64,000 bases of DNA from CAVPWP01 sp963709395 (GCA_963709395.1 CAVPWP010000009.1:186001-250000), one strand, 5' to 3'; numbered from the stretch's first letter, positions 1-8,547 are shown. The notes: a model not told the origin generated them from the letters alone. Program-made: numbers and translations.

Positions 1-210
1 GTCGACCCTCGCGGCCCGGTTGCGGGAGAGCTGCCGGTTCCGGCGAAAGTGAACCCATTGCGCGTCGGGCCGGTCGCGCACGAGACCGGCCTCCCGCAAC
101 ACCTCCATGCGCCATAGCATCCCGCTCTGGCCCGCGCCGAGTTGCGCCAGATGTTCATAGAGGCTGCGCGCGCCCCGGCCCCAGCGAAGCGCGAGTGAAT
201 CACGTCGCAT
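1..210 (-). CDS. Partial winged-helix protein, ArsR-like, cut by the window edge
   Basis: The frame read leftwards from an ATG at 208-210 stays open for 70 codons to the first base, so the 3' end lies outside the window. The peptide carries the motif LREAGLVRDRPDAQWVHFR, which resembles the recognition helix and wing of ArsR-family repressors (leucine-rich helix, AGLV turn, then a wing ending in WVHYR). The expected upstream dimerisation helix and metal-binding cysteines are not obvious, and the frame is open upstream to about 430 without clear homology, so this may be a decayed or chimeric gene. It lies next to a transposase remnant, which fits a scarred region. The ArsR assignment rests only on this short motif. 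Confidence 0.4.
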   Translation of the reverse strand, partial: MRRDSLALRWGRGARSLYEHLAQLGAGQSGMLWRMEVLREAGLVRDRPDAQWVHFRRNRQLSRNRAARVD

Positions 211-489
211 CAGATTGAAAAGCGCGGTCGGGGCGTCCTGCATCAGGCGAATATGCGAAGTAGAAAGCAGATGCGCATTGATGCAGATCAGCGGGGGCGA
301 GCGGCGCGTCCCTGCGGATCGGGCCGTCAGATTGCGTCCAGGCCCTCGAACGCAAAGTGAAGCGACAACGGCGACGAATATCCTCGAACTCGGCGGGGAT
401 GCCTCGGACGACGAGGTGACCGTGACCATGTAGCAAACCGATGGTGATCTGAGCCGTGATGCGATCACGAAGAGATCGAGATCATGAAC

Positions 490-740
490 GACGAGCAGCA
501 GGAACGCCCAGTTCCGGAGCGGCCGTGGCGAGGCGGAACCCGATCAATGGGCGTAGGCCAAAGCCCTTGTCCGTGATCGTTTGAACTCGGCTTGGATCAT
601 CAAGCGCGGCCTTGAACGCCAGTGACGGCAATGGGCCCAATGCCTGGGACAATCATCATGCGTATACAGACCGCGTCCTGGGAGGCAGCGCGCTCTACGC
701 ACCGATCCAGTTCCAGGTAGTGCTGGAAGAAGACCGCCCG
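490..740 (-). pseudogene. IS110-family transposase remnant
   Basis: Two short peptides in different frames look like adjacent pieces of the C-terminal half of an IS110/IS1111 transposase. From about 735 to 612 the frame reads YLELDRCVERAASQDAVC followed by IVPGIGPIAVTGV, matching the family pattern of a charged helix leading into a T(I/V)PGIGP motif. The next frame, about 615 to 490, gives FKAALDDPSRV and a GLRPL block resembling the family's FKAAVDDPARF ... GLTPRR. A frameshift near 612 and a stop near 490 break it, and the N-terminal catalytic part is absent. It abuts the 3' end of the ompA-like gene. No terminal repeats are visible; IS110 elements often lack them. Confidence 0.6.
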
Positions 741-744
741 GCTC

Positions 745-2745
745 TCAGGTCTCCCATGGGTGGAGGAGGTTCGTGACTCGCCGGATCTCAACCCGGCGGT
801 TACGCTCTTCGGCGGCCTGCGTCGGTACCGCGAGAAGCGCTTCGCCATAACCTTGGAAGACAAGGTTCTCGGGCGGCACGCCGAAGTAGTCGACCAGCGC
901 CTGCGCCACGGTTTCGGCCCGCCGATCCGACAGGGCGAGGTTGAAGGCGGCCGAGCCCGTGGCGTCGGTATGCCCCTCGATGAGGAAGACCTCGCGCGGA
1001 TTGGTGCGCATGAGCTCCAGCATCACCCCGGCGATCCCCGAAAGCGTCGCCGCCTGCTGCGGCGACAGCGCGGCCGAGCCGGTCTGGAACAGGACCGGGT
1101 CGCTCGACATCACCGGCGCGAGGGCGCGCAGCTCGGTGATGTTGCGGATCTGGGCGAGCGAGAAGGTCCGGTCGAGCGGCACGGTCGACGCGCGGACGAG
1201 TTCCGCCCCGAAGGCCGGGTCCGTCCCCGGGCGCAGCCGCACGGCCGGGGTCGTGAGCGGCGGGGGAAGGCGGCTCACCTGCACCGGCGCGAAGGCAAGC
1301 GTGTCGTCGAGAAGCGTGACCCGCCCCGTGCCGTCGATCCGTTCGCGCCGCAGGACGCGGCCGGTGGCGTCGCGCAGCGTCTCGACCCGCACGCCGTCGG
1401 CATAGGTGAGCACCGTGCGGGTCGACCCGTCGCGGTAGGTCGTCGTCTCTTCGCGCGTACCGGGCCGGCGCAGGATCGAGTCGTCGTCGCGCCAGACCTG
1501 GTAGGCGTTCGTCTCGCGGTCGACGACGACCACACGCTCGGGCGTGGTGGCGACGACCTCCTGCCGGTCGAAGATGAGCGCGCCGATGGCGAGTCCGGCG
1601 AGCGCGCCGAGGCCCGCGGCCTCGAGCTTTTCGCGCCGCTCCTTGTCCTGGGCGCTGGCTGCGGCCGCGGCGGCTGCGGCCGCCGCGTCGGTGGCACCGG
1701 CGGGGGCGGCAAGGACGGTGCCGCTGAACTCTTCGGCGGCGCTGCGCGTCTCGACGATCTCGCGGGTGGTTGTCTCCCCGACATCTGTCGCACCTGCTGG
1801 CGCCTCGGTCGCAGTCGCCTCGGCGGCCTCGCCCGTGGAGCCGGCTACGGCGGCGGCTGCGGCGGCGCCTCCAAGTACCCCTTCAAGGACCGAGACGGCC
1901 TCCTGCACCTCGGGGTTCTGCGCGGCCTGCGCGCGCACCGCCTCGTCCACGGGCGCAGCGATCTCCTCGGGCGCGGTTGTCGCCGGTTCGGCGATCACGG
2001 TTTCTTCGGCCGGCGCCATTTCGGTCCCGGTGTCTGTCGCTGTGTCGGTGGTCGCGTCGCTGGCGCGATCGGGCTCGGGGGCGGGTTCCTCGGCCATCGA
2101 TTCCGAAGGCGCTTCCGCAGGGGGCTCGGCCGAGACGTCGTCCGCCTGCGCAGCCTCCGGCGCGGCGTCGGGCGTCTCGGCGACCGGCGCCTCCGTCGCA
2201 ACGTCGCCGGCGGTCTCGGCCGGGGCCGTCTCCGGCGCTGCGGTCTCCGTGCCGGTCACCGTCTCAGGCTGAGGCGCAGCGTCTTCCGCCGTCTCGGACG
2301 GGGCGGGCTCTGCCTCGGTCATGGGGATCTCTTCTGGCGTCGCTGTGGGGGAATCGCTGACGACCTCTGGGGTGGCAGGGGGCTCGGGCGCCGGTTCGGT
2401 GGGCTGCGCTTCAAGCGCCTCGGGGGCTTCGGCTGCGGTTTCGGAGGCCAGCTCGGGCGCCAACTCGGGCGCGACCTCCGCTGGCGGCTCGGCGGCCGCG
2501 TCTGTCGCTGGTTCGACGACGGCCTCGGTCGCTGCCTGCGCTTCGGGTGCTGTCTCGACCGCGCCCTCCATGGCGCCCGTTGCGTCGGGCAGGGGGGCGA
2601 GCTGGTCCTCGGGGCAGGGCTCGACCCCCTCGACGAGACACTTGGGCGCCGGCGGCGCCTCGGCATCCTGCGCGGTGGCCGCGCCTGCGGCGGCGACGCT
2701 CAGGAATGAGACGAGGTAAGTCGTCAGTCGAAGGTTCCTACGCAT
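745..2745 (-). CDS. OmpA-family protein with long Pro/Ala/Glu-rich region
   Basis: Predicted outer-membrane or periplasmic peptidoglycan-binding protein of 666 residues. Residues 1-25 form a Sec signal peptide ending in an ATA-Q type site. About 28-355 is a low-complexity acidic stretch rich in Ala, Pro, Glu and Thr, presumably disordered. Near 385 a Gly/Ala helix (AGLGALAGLAIGALIFD) resembles a glycine-zipper segment. The last ~125 residues are an OmpA_C domain with FQTGSAALSP, LIEGHTDATGS, LSDRRAETVAQALV and RNRRVEIRR, the peptidoglycan-binding signature. ATG at 2745 is preceded by GGAG; a GTG three bases upstream is also possible. A perfect hairpin sits in the leader. Role inferred: linking the outer membrane to the wall across a variable spacer. 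Confidence 0.85.
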   Translation of the reverse strand: MRRNLRLTTYLVSFLSVAAAGAATAQDAEAPPAPKCLVEGVEPCPEDQLAPLPDATGAMEGAVETAPEAQAATEAVVEPATDAAAEPPAEVAPELAPELASETAAEAPEALEAQPTEPAPEPPATPEVVSDSPTATPEEIPMTEAEPAPSETAEDAAPQPETVTGTETAAPETAPAETAGDVATEAPVAETPDAAPEAAQADDVSAEPPAEAPSESMAEEPAPEPDRASDATTDTATDTGTEMAPAEETVIAEPATTAPEEIAAPVDEAVRAQAAQNPEVQEAVSVLEGVLGGAAAAAAVAGSTGEAAEATATEAPAGATDVGETTTREIVETRSAAEEFSGTVLAAPAGATDAAAAAAAAAASAQDKERREKLEAAGLGALAGLAIGALIFDRQEVVATTPERVVVVDRETNAYQVWRDDDSILRRPGTREETTTYRDGSTRTVLTYADGVRVETLRDATGRVLRRERIDGTGRVTLLDDTLAFAPVQVSRLPPPLTTPAVRLRPGTDPAFGAELVRASTVPLDRTFSLAQIRNITELRALAPVMSSDPVLFQTGSAALSPQQAATLSGIAGVMLELMRTNPREVFLIEGHTDATGSAAFNLALSDRRAETVAQALVDYFGVPPENLVFQGYGEALLAVPTQAAEERNRRVEIRRVTNLLHPWET

Positions 2746-3076
2746 CACGTATCTCCATGTCAGGCTCGGGTGACGCCGGCCTTTGCCGGCGTCCTTGCTC
2801 GCGCCTCGTTTCGAATCGCCTTCGGTGGAAATGCCCAGACCACGCGGCGATTGATCGAGTTGACGGCACAGCAGCCCTGCTAGGCAATAACATCGAGTCC
2901 GGCGGGCCGCGGCGGCCGTTTCATGGTTCCGCCCCGCCGACCTTCTCCGAGATCAGTCGAGCGGCACCTTTGACCGACTTGGAAGTCATCCGAGCGACAG
3001 GCCCGGAGTCCGCCCTGCAGCCCAAGGCCGCGATTGCGATCATGACGAACACATGCCCCAGCGTTTCCCGCCGCGG
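2746..3076. other. Intergenic leader between GT4 gene and ompA-like gene
   Basis: About 330 bases without a convincing gene. Overlapping short frames here show no family resemblance. It carries the ribosome binding site and leader hairpin of the ompA-like gene and presumably its promoter, because the upstream glycosyltransferase gene ends at 3077. Confidence 0.5.
2772..2793 (-). promoter_or_regulatory. Perfect hairpin in ompA-like 5' leader
   Basis: GACGCCGGC and GCCGGCGTC form a 9-bp perfect stem with a 4-base loop, ending about 27 bases upstream of the ompA-like start. There is no T run on either side, so it is more likely an mRNA-stabilising or translation-control hairpin, or a terminator lacking a U tract, than a classic intrinsic terminator. 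Confidence 0.5.
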
Positions 3077-4132
3077 TCAGGCGACTGGTTGCAGGCCATC
3101 GAGTACGGCGCCGACCGTGCGCGCCGTATCGTCCCATGAGGGCAGCTTTCCCCCAGCGGCAAGCGCCGCATCGGCGCACCGGTGGTAGAGTGCGTCGTCC
3201 TCCAGTAATTCGCCGATCGCCGCGGCAAGGGCCTCGGGGTCTTCCGGTGGCACGAGACGGCCGGCATCGGCCGGAACCGTGTCGGGGACAGCGCCGGTGC
3301 GGCAACTGACGATCGGCAGGCCGTGCACGAGCGCTTCGTCGAACACGAGGCCATAGCCCTCGTATCGTGTGGCGAGCGCGAAGATCGAGGCATGTGCATA
3401 TAGTCCGGCCAGATCGGCGTCGGACACATAGCCCGCCAGCCGAACCCTCGACCGCAGGTTCAGGTCATCCAGCAAGCGGTTGAGCGTTCTCGCGTGCTCC
3501 CTGTCGTAGGGCGTGCCCGCGATCACGGCGGTCCAGTCCAGATGGGTGAGCCTTGCAAGAGCGCGAAGCAGGATGTCGTGCCCCTTGCGCGGGTGCTGAA
3601 TGCCCACCGACAGGATCAGCGGCGGCTGCACGGGCGCGCGCGCGGTCGTCGGGCGGTCCGTGCCGGGACGTGCGATGGTGATGCGCTCCGCCGCGACTCC
3701 GTAGGAGGCGGTCAGGGCCCGCGCGGTGCTGGGGCTGGGCACGAGGACATGGTCGATCTGCTCGAGGTTGTCGCGCTCGATCCGGTAGAGCCGCGCGCGC
3801 CGCGCGTCATCGAGGCCGGTTTCGAGGGCGAGCGGATGATGGACCATCGCGGCACTGGGAATGTGGAGCCGCGCGAGCGCGCGCGTGTCGAGCGTCGCCG
3901 AGATGAACCCGTCGAGGATCACCGCCCGATCCGGTTCGAGTGCGTCGAGCTGCGCGATGGCGTCGGCCATGTCCTCGGGTGTCGGGTCGGGAAAGGAGGT
4001 ACCGAGCCGGACATGCGTCACATCGCGCCCCTGCGCGCGCAGTCCTTCGAGCAGGCGGCGTTCGTAGATGTAGCCACCGGTGGGCGTCGTGATGTCGCCG
4101 GGTATGGCGAAGGCGGCGCGCCGCAGGCTCAC
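3077..4132 (-). CDS. GT4-family glycosyltransferase
   Basis: 351-residue GT-B glycosyltransferase predicted to move a sugar from a nucleotide donor to an unknown acceptor in the cytoplasm. The N-terminal Rossmann half opens with AFAIPGDITTPTGGYIYERR. The C-terminal donor half shows the GT4 pattern: LSVGIQHPRKGHDILLRAL, then LAGYVSDADLAGLYAHA and ATRYEGYGLVFDEAL, the E-x7-E region that binds the nucleotide-sugar phosphates. The start is a GTG whose bases overlap the TGA of the upstream ABC permease (GTGA), so translation is probably coupled. Co-transcription of a glycosyltransferase with an NMT1-type importer is unusual. Sugar and acceptor cannot be read from the sequence. Confidence 0.85.
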   Translation of the reverse strand: MSLRRAAFAIPGDITTPTGGYIYERRLLEGLRAQGRDVTHVRLGTSFPDPTPEDMADAIAQLDALEPDRAVILDGFISATLDTRALARLHIPSAAMVHHPLALETGLDDARRARLYRIERDNLEQIDHVLVPSPSTARALTASYGVAAERITIARPGTDRPTTARAPVQPPLILSVGIQHPRKGHDILLRALARLTHLDWTAVIAGTPYDREHARTLNRLLDDLNLRSRVRLAGYVSDADLAGLYAHASIFALATRYEGYGLVFDEALVHGLPIVSCRTGAVPDTVPADAGRLVPPEDPEALAAAIGELLEDDALYHRCADAALAAGGKLPSWDDTARTVGAVLDGLQPVA

Positions 4133-5703
4133 GAGAGTTGCTCGGGGGCGTAGGTCGCCAGCACGCGCCGTTCGACGGCGCCCACAAGCGTATAGCCGAG
4201 CGCCGAGAGCGCCGAGACCAGCACCACCGAGGACCACAGGATGTCGTAGTCCGACAGCGAGGCCGACAGCGCCATCAGGCTGCCGATGCCCGCCCCGGTC
4301 GCCAGCCACTCCACCACCGTCACGGCCAGAACCGAGGCCGGCACGGCCATGCGGGCCGCGGCGAAGAAGGCCGGCAGCATCGCCGGGATGCGCACGCGGA
4401 TAAGGCGGTCGATCGGGCTGGCCGCGTAGCTGTCGAACACGTCCATGACCTGACCGGGCGCCTGCCTCAGCCCGTGCAGGCAGGCGACGAAGCTGGGAAA
4501 GAAGACCATGATCGCAACAAGGGTGATGGTGCCCAAAGCCCCGCGACCAAGAAGCAAGACGATGATCGGCGCCGTGGTGACGATGGGCACCGAGCGCAGC
4601 GCGATGGCGATCGGCATGGCCGTGCCCGCGACGGCGGGCACCAGCACCATGAGGATGGCAAGCCCCGCGCCGGCCGCGAGCCCGGCGATGTAGCCGGGCA
4701 AAAGGAACACCGCCGTCTCGGCCAGCGCCGCGCCGATCGTCGCGCGCGTCTGCGCCGCGTCCGGGGCCCAGATCAGCGCCTCGACCACGTCGAGGGGACC
4801 CTTGGCGAAGAACGGGTTCAGCCCGAAAAGCCAGATCGCGCCCGCCCAACCCGCCAGCGCCAGGGTCACGACCAGTGCGGCGTCGGTCACCGGGTTGCGG
4901 CGCGCCCCGTCGCCGGCGGGCGCGGCGAGGATCACCGGCGGCGCCTCCAGCAGGACGCGGCGCGCGATGGCGCCGATCGCGAGATAGGCGAGGATGGACA
5001 CCGCCGTCGCGACCGTGGCAAGGCCCCAGGTCATGTCGACGTCGAGGGCGCGGATCGCGCGGACGGTCAGGACCCCCATGCCACGCTCGGCGCCGGTGAA
5101 CTCGCCCACCATGGCCCCGAGGAAGGCGGCGGGTGCCGCGATCTGCAGGCCCGCGAAGAGGTAGGGCAACGCCGCCATGAGGCGCACATGGACAAGCACG
5201 GACATGGACCCGCGTCCGTAGCTGTGCACCAGATCGAACCAGCTGTCGGGTGCTGCGCGGAGCCCGACGAGGAGCGGGATCAGGGTGGTGTAATAGACGG
5301 CCAGTGCGGCAAGGACGATCTGCGGACCGGGACCGGGGCCGAAGAAGACGCGCAGGATCGGGCCGGTCGCCACGAGCGGCAGGCAGAAGACGAGGAGCGC
5401 AAGGCCGGTGACCACCCGCTCGCTGCGCGGCCAGACAATCGCGATGCCCGCCAGAAGCACGGCGGCGAGATTTCCGATGACGAAGCCCGCCGCCGCGTTG
5501 CCGAAGGTCACCGCAAGGGCGCGGCTCATCAGCCGCCAGTCCTCGACAAGGTAGCGGATCACGTCACTGGGGGCGGCAAGGACGTAGGCATCGACAAGAA
5601 GGCGGCCGGCCAGTTCCCACGCGACGAGAAGGAAAAGAAGACCGGCCCATGTGCCGCCCCATCCCCTGGCGCGCGCGGGTGCGTCCGTGACGACCGCGGT
5701 CAT
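4129..5703 (-). CDS. ABC transporter permease, two fused membrane domains
   Basis: 524-residue inner-membrane permease made of two BPD_transp_1 domains in one chain. Each half ends in an EAA-like loop: EFTGAERGMGVL near residue 200 and EWLATGAGIGSLMA near residue 465. SsuC/TauC/ThiX-type permeases are normally ~250-residue single domains acting as homodimers; here the dimer is encoded as one polypeptide. The gene overlaps the ATPase gene upstream and the glycosyltransferase downstream by four bases each, so ATPase, permease and GT4 look translationally coupled. Substrate is presumably an amine- or pyrimidine-like compound because the partner binding protein is of NMT1/THI5 type. The exact ligand is unknown. 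Confidence 0.88.
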   Translation of the reverse strand: MTAVVTDAPARARGWGGTWAGLLFLLVAWELAGRLLVDAYVLAAPSDVIRYLVEDWRLMSRALAVTFGNAAAGFVIGNLAAVLLAGIAIVWPRSERVVTGLALLVFCLPLVATGPILRVFFGPGPGPQIVLAALAVYYTTLIPLLVGLRAAPDSWFDLVHSYGRGSMSVLVHVRLMAALPYLFAGLQIAAPAAFLGAMVGEFTGAERGMGVLTVRAIRALDVDMTWGLATVATAVSILAYLAIGAIARRVLLEAPPVILAAPAGDGARRNPVTDAALVVTLALAGWAGAIWLFGLNPFFAKGPLDVVEALIWAPDAAQTRATIGAALAETAVFLLPGYIAGLAAGAGLAILMVLVPAVAGTAMPIAIALRSVPIVTTAPIIVLLLGRGALGTITLVAIMVFFPSFVACLHGLRQAPGQVMDVFDSYAASPIDRLIRVRIPAMLPAFFAAARMAVPASVLAVTVVEWLATGAGIGSLMALSASLSDYDILWSSVVLVSALSALGYTLVGAVERRVLATYAPEQLS

Positions 5704-6506
5704 TGCGCGGCGAGGGGCCGTTGCCGCAGGGCCATCCCCTCGGCGAGCGCCGCGAAGACGTCTTCGACCAGGGCAAGCGCCGCGTTGGTCTGCGCGACGC
5801 CCTCGGACCGGGGGCGGGGCAGGTCGATGTCGATGTCGGCGATGATCTCGGCCGGGCGCGGCGACAGGACGATGACGCGATCCGAAAGCGTCACCGCCTC
5901 GGTCACCGAATGGGTCACGAGGATTGTCGTCGTGCCGCGCGCCTCCCAGATCCGGGGCAGGTCCTGCGCCAGTTGCCGGCGGGTCAGCTCGTCGACCGCG
6001 CCAAACGGCTCATCGAGCAGCAACAGCCCCGGGCGCGTGGCCAGCGCGCGCGCGATGGCCGCGCGCTGCCGCATGCCGCCCGACAGCTCGGCCGGTCGGG
6101 TCTCGCCGAAGCCGTCGAGGCCGACGAGGCGGATCAGCTGGTCGACCTCCCGCGCGTCGACGGGCCGGCGCGCGAGGCCGAGCGCCAGTTCGATATTGCC
6201 GCGCACGCTGCGCCAGGGCAGGAGCGAGGGGTCCTGGAAGGCGACCGAAAGGCCCGCACGCCGCAACGTGTCTGCGGGCGGCGCGCCGGCGATCTCGATA
6301 TGGCCCGAACTTGGGCGTTCGAGCCCGGCCACCATCCTCAGCACGGTCGACTTGCCGCACCCCGACGGTCCGACAAGCGCCGTCGTGCGCCCCGCCGCGA
6401 AGGTCAGGTCGAGCGGCGAAACCGCCTCGGTGCCGCCCGGGAACGTCTTTGCCAGCGCGCGGCAGACGACCTCGGGCGGCGGAGTCTGGGAGGGGTCAGG
6501 CGCCAT
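5700..6506 (-). CDS. ABC transporter ATP-binding protein (SsuB/TauB/ThiZ type)
   Basis: Cytoplasmic ATPase subunit of 268 residues that powers the importer with the fused permease and the NMT1-like binding protein. Walker A is GPSGCGKST, the signature is LSGGMRQRAAIARAL, Walker B is LLLLDEPFGAVD, followed by a switch histidine in LVTHSVTEAV. These match the nitrate/sulfonate/taurine/thiamine-precursor family. I favour the ATG at 6506, preceded by AGAGG, over a TTG at 6518; it overlaps the binding-protein stop by 11 bases. The binding protein, ATPase and permease genes form an importer operon. Confidence 0.93.
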   Translation of the reverse strand: MAPDPSQTPPPEVVCRALAKTFPGGTEAVSPLDLTFAAGRTTALVGPSGCGKSTVLRMVAGLERPSSGHIEIAGAPPADTLRRAGLSVAFQDPSLLPWRSVRGNIELALGLARRPVDAREVDQLIRLVGLDGFGETRPAELSGGMRQRAAIARALATRPGLLLLDEPFGAVDELTRRQLAQDLPRIWEARGTTTILVTHSVTEAVTLSDRVIVLSPRPAEIIADIDIDLPRPRSEGVAQTNAALALVEDVFAALAEGMALRQRPLAAQ

Positions 6507-7497
6507 GGACCTCTTCAAGAATCGAGCGGTCCCAGAGATCGGGCGTCACCGTCCGGCCCAGAAGCGCGAGGGTTTCGATATTGGCGGCCACGGTCTCGTC
6601 CGTCCACCAGCCGAAGCCGTTGGCGTCGGTCAGCTCCGAGAACATCAGCGGGACCTGCCGCGCGGCCTGAAGCTTCTGCGTCTCGAGGTCGAGGCCGGCA
6701 TCGGGATACATCCGCAGGGTCAACTCGGCAGCGGCATCGGTGTCCGCGCGATAGGCGTCCCAGCCGCGCGCCTCGCCCGACATCAGAGCCACCAGCTCGG
6801 CACGGCGGTTGGCCAGGCTGTCTTCGGTGGCGATGTAGGTCTGGGAATGCACGGCATAGCCGTGATCGGCCATCAGCATCGTCAGGCTCTCGACGCCTTG
6901 CATCGCCATCGAGACCGGCAGGTCGGTCTCCCAGCAGAGCAGGCAGTCGACCTCACCCGCCAGAAGGGGCTGGGCCGAATATTGCGTCGGGACGATTTCG
7001 ATCGCGTCGATATCGACACCGTTCAGCGTGCAAAGCGCCTGAAGCACAGGGGTGTTGGCCAGAGCCATGCCGATCCGCTTGCCCATAAGGTCGGCCGGTT
7101 CGTTCACCGGATTGGCGGGCAGGGACGCGATGACGAACGGGTTCTTCTGCATGGCGACGCCGAGGATCTTGAAGGGCGCGCCCTGTTCGACGGCCGCGGC
7201 GGTGTAATCTGCGGCCGAGATGCCGACCAGCGCGGTGCCCGCGACGACCGGCGGTTCCACCGGTGCGTTCGGCCCGCCCGGCAGAAGCGACACATCGAGG
7301 CCCGCCTCGGACCACCATCCGCGATCGAGCGCGATGTAGCTACCGGCGAATTGCGATGAATGCAGCCATGACAGCTGCAGGCTGACCGGCGATTGCGCGG
7401 CTGCGCGGCGCGGCGCAACCCCCAGTGCGAGGGTGCCGGCCGCGGCGGCGCCGGTCCCGAGAAGTGTTCGTCGTGTAAAGGTCGTTGGCATCTTCAT
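6496..7497 (-). CDS. NMT1/THI5-like ABC substrate-binding protein
   Basis: Periplasmic solute-binding protein, 333 residues, for the ABC importer encoded just downstream. The N-terminus carries a twin-arginine-type signal (FTRRTLLGTG, hydrophobic stretch, then RRAAAQ), suggesting export of a folded protein. The mature part begins SLQLSWLHSSQFAGSYIA and continues with ALDRGWWSEAGLDVSLLPGG, the usual NMT1 opening. A cysteine pair occurs in DCLLCWETD at the hinge-like position. Relatives bind formyl-aminopyrimidine, nitrate, sulfonates or pyrimidine bases; no thiamin-pyrophosphate riboswitch is visible in the 90-base leader, so thiamine precursor uptake is unsupported. AAGGA lies close before the first ATG and suits the ATG at 7491 equally well. 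Confidence 0.9.
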   Translation of the reverse strand: MKMPTTFTRRTLLGTGAAAAGTLALGVAPRRAAAQSPVSLQLSWLHSSQFAGSYIALDRGWWSEAGLDVSLLPGGPNAPVEPPVVAGTALVGISAADYTAAAVEQGAPFKILGVAMQKNPFVIASLPANPVNEPADLMGKRIGMALANTPVLQALCTLNGVDIDAIEIVPTQYSAQPLLAGEVDCLLCWETDLPVSMAMQGVESLTMLMADHGYAVHSQTYIATEDSLANRRAELVALMSGEARGWDAYRADTDAAAELTLRMYPDAGLDLETQKLQAARQVPLMFSELTDANGFGWWTDETVAANIETLALLGRTVTPDLWDRSILEEVHGA

Positions 7498-7530
7498 GTC
7501 CTTTTTTGGTCTTCCCTTAAGCTATGGTCG

Positions 7531-7548
7531 CCTTGCCGCACGGCAAGG
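7531..7548 (-). terminator. Hairpin between flippase-like gene and binding-protein gene
   Basis: CCTTGCCG and CGGCAAGG form an 8-bp perfect stem with a 2-base loop, about 40 bases after the flippase-like stop. A run of six A residues (minus strand) follows 25-30 bases later instead of a T run, so it would be a weak terminator or processing site separating the lipid operon from the importer operon. Confidence 0.45.
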
Positions 7549-7587
7549 ACAACCTCCGCGTCCAAGCGCCCGTTTCGTTGTCTGCGG

Positions 7588-8547
7588 CTAAACCTGCCCT
7601 GATTTGAGCACCGTCGCCCGCGGCGCGACCCACATCAGCACGATGCCGGGCAGAGCCGAGACTGCGAAGGTGAGCCCGAAGGCGACGCTGGCCGCAAGAG
7701 CGGCGCTGGCGGTCACGCCGGCGAGCGGCAGAAGTGCGGCGGCTGCACCTTCGCGCAGGCCCCACCCGGAAATGCTGATCGGGATCAGCATGGTGAACAG
7801 GATCAGCGGCACAAGTGCTGCGATTGCGCCCGCGCCAAGCTCGACTCCCACCGCGCGTGCGCAGAAGGCGAAGGCGGCCAGGTTGCACAGCGTCGTGCCG
7901 ATGCTGAGGGCGGTCTGTCCCGGCAGGGCGCTGCGGGACAGCAGAGCCGTGCCAATCGCTGCCCGGAACCCCACCGCGGCGCGGCCCGCAGCACCCGGCA
8001 GGCGGGTGGCGGCCCAGGCCAGTGGCGGCAGCGCAAGGCCCGCCGCGATCATGATGGCGACCGGCACGGCCAGCCAACGGGGCCAGTCGAGGCCGCCCGG
8101 AAGGGCCAGCGTCACGAGAAACCCGGCGGTGAGCATGAGAAACATCGCGATCTGACCCGCCAGCCGTTCAAAGACCACGGACTGTCCGGAGGCAAGCAGC
8201 CCGGCCTGCGCCCGGGCGCGCACGGCGCGGCTCGCGTCGCCGACCATGCCGCCCGGAAGGGACTGGTTCACCGCCTGCGCCAGGTAATACTCGCGGATCG
8301 CATGCCCGGTGCCGAGCGTGATGCCCAGCTGCCGCGCCGTAAGCTGCCACCGCAGGGCCGAGAGCACCGTCTGTACGATCAGCGCCACGAGACCCAGCGC
8401 AAGCCACATCCAGTTCGCCGTCGCAAGCCTGTCGAGCGCCGCGGGCCCGTCGGCCGCGCGCCACAAAAGCGCCAGCAGGGCGATGGCGAGGCAGGCCTGC
8501 AGGAACGGCCAAGCCTTGCCGGTTCGGAGGCGGTCAAAACTGCCCAA
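7588..8547 (-). CDS. Flippase-like membrane protein (LPG_synthase_TM / UPF0104 type)
   Basis: Polytopic inner-membrane protein of 319 residues with about eight hydrophobic segments. The conserved block AIREYYLAQAVNQSLPGGM followed by GDASRAVRA, and later VVFERLAGQ, is characteristic of the membrane domain shared by lysyl-phosphatidylglycerol synthases and AglD-like proteins. The soluble tRNA-dependent aminoacyltransferase domain is absent, so it is more likely a lipid translocase or glycolipid-associated protein. The predicted start is TTG at 8547, overlapping the sulfatase stop by 14 bases. It is the last gene of the operon with CDP-alcohol phosphatidyltransferase and LTA-like sulfatase, so a role in moving a lipid or glycolipid is plausible but inferred. 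Confidence 0.8.
   Translation of the reverse strand: MGSFDRLRTGKAWPFLQACLAIALLALLWRAADGPAALDRLATANWMWLALGLVALIVQTVLSALRWQLTARQLGITLGTGHAIREYYLAQAVNQSLPGGMVGDASRAVRARAQAGLLASGQSVVFERLAGQIAMFLMLTAGFLVTLALPGGLDWPRWLAVPVAIMIAAGLALPPLAWAATRLPGAAGRAAVGFRAAIGTALLSRSALPGQTALSIGTTLCNLAAFAFCARAVGVELGAGAIAALVPLILFTMLIPISISGWGLREGAAAALLPLAGVTASAALAASVAFGLTFAVSALPGIVLMWVAPRATVLKSGQV

Noticed and set aside
4133..4849. In-frame upstream extension of the GT4 glycosyltransferase
   Set aside because: It overlaps the well-supported permease gene and lacks homology; the GTG at 4132 overlaps the permease stop.
4138..7359. A 1073-codon plus-strand frame over the ABC importer genes
   Set aside because: Composition is that of a shadow (Arg/Gly/His-rich). 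The three minus-strand importer genes are unambiguous.
7498..7587. Possible TPP riboswitch before the NMT1-like binding protein
   Set aside because: Only 90 bases are available and the conserved CTGAGA and ACCTGA-type elements are not seen; just one small hairpin.
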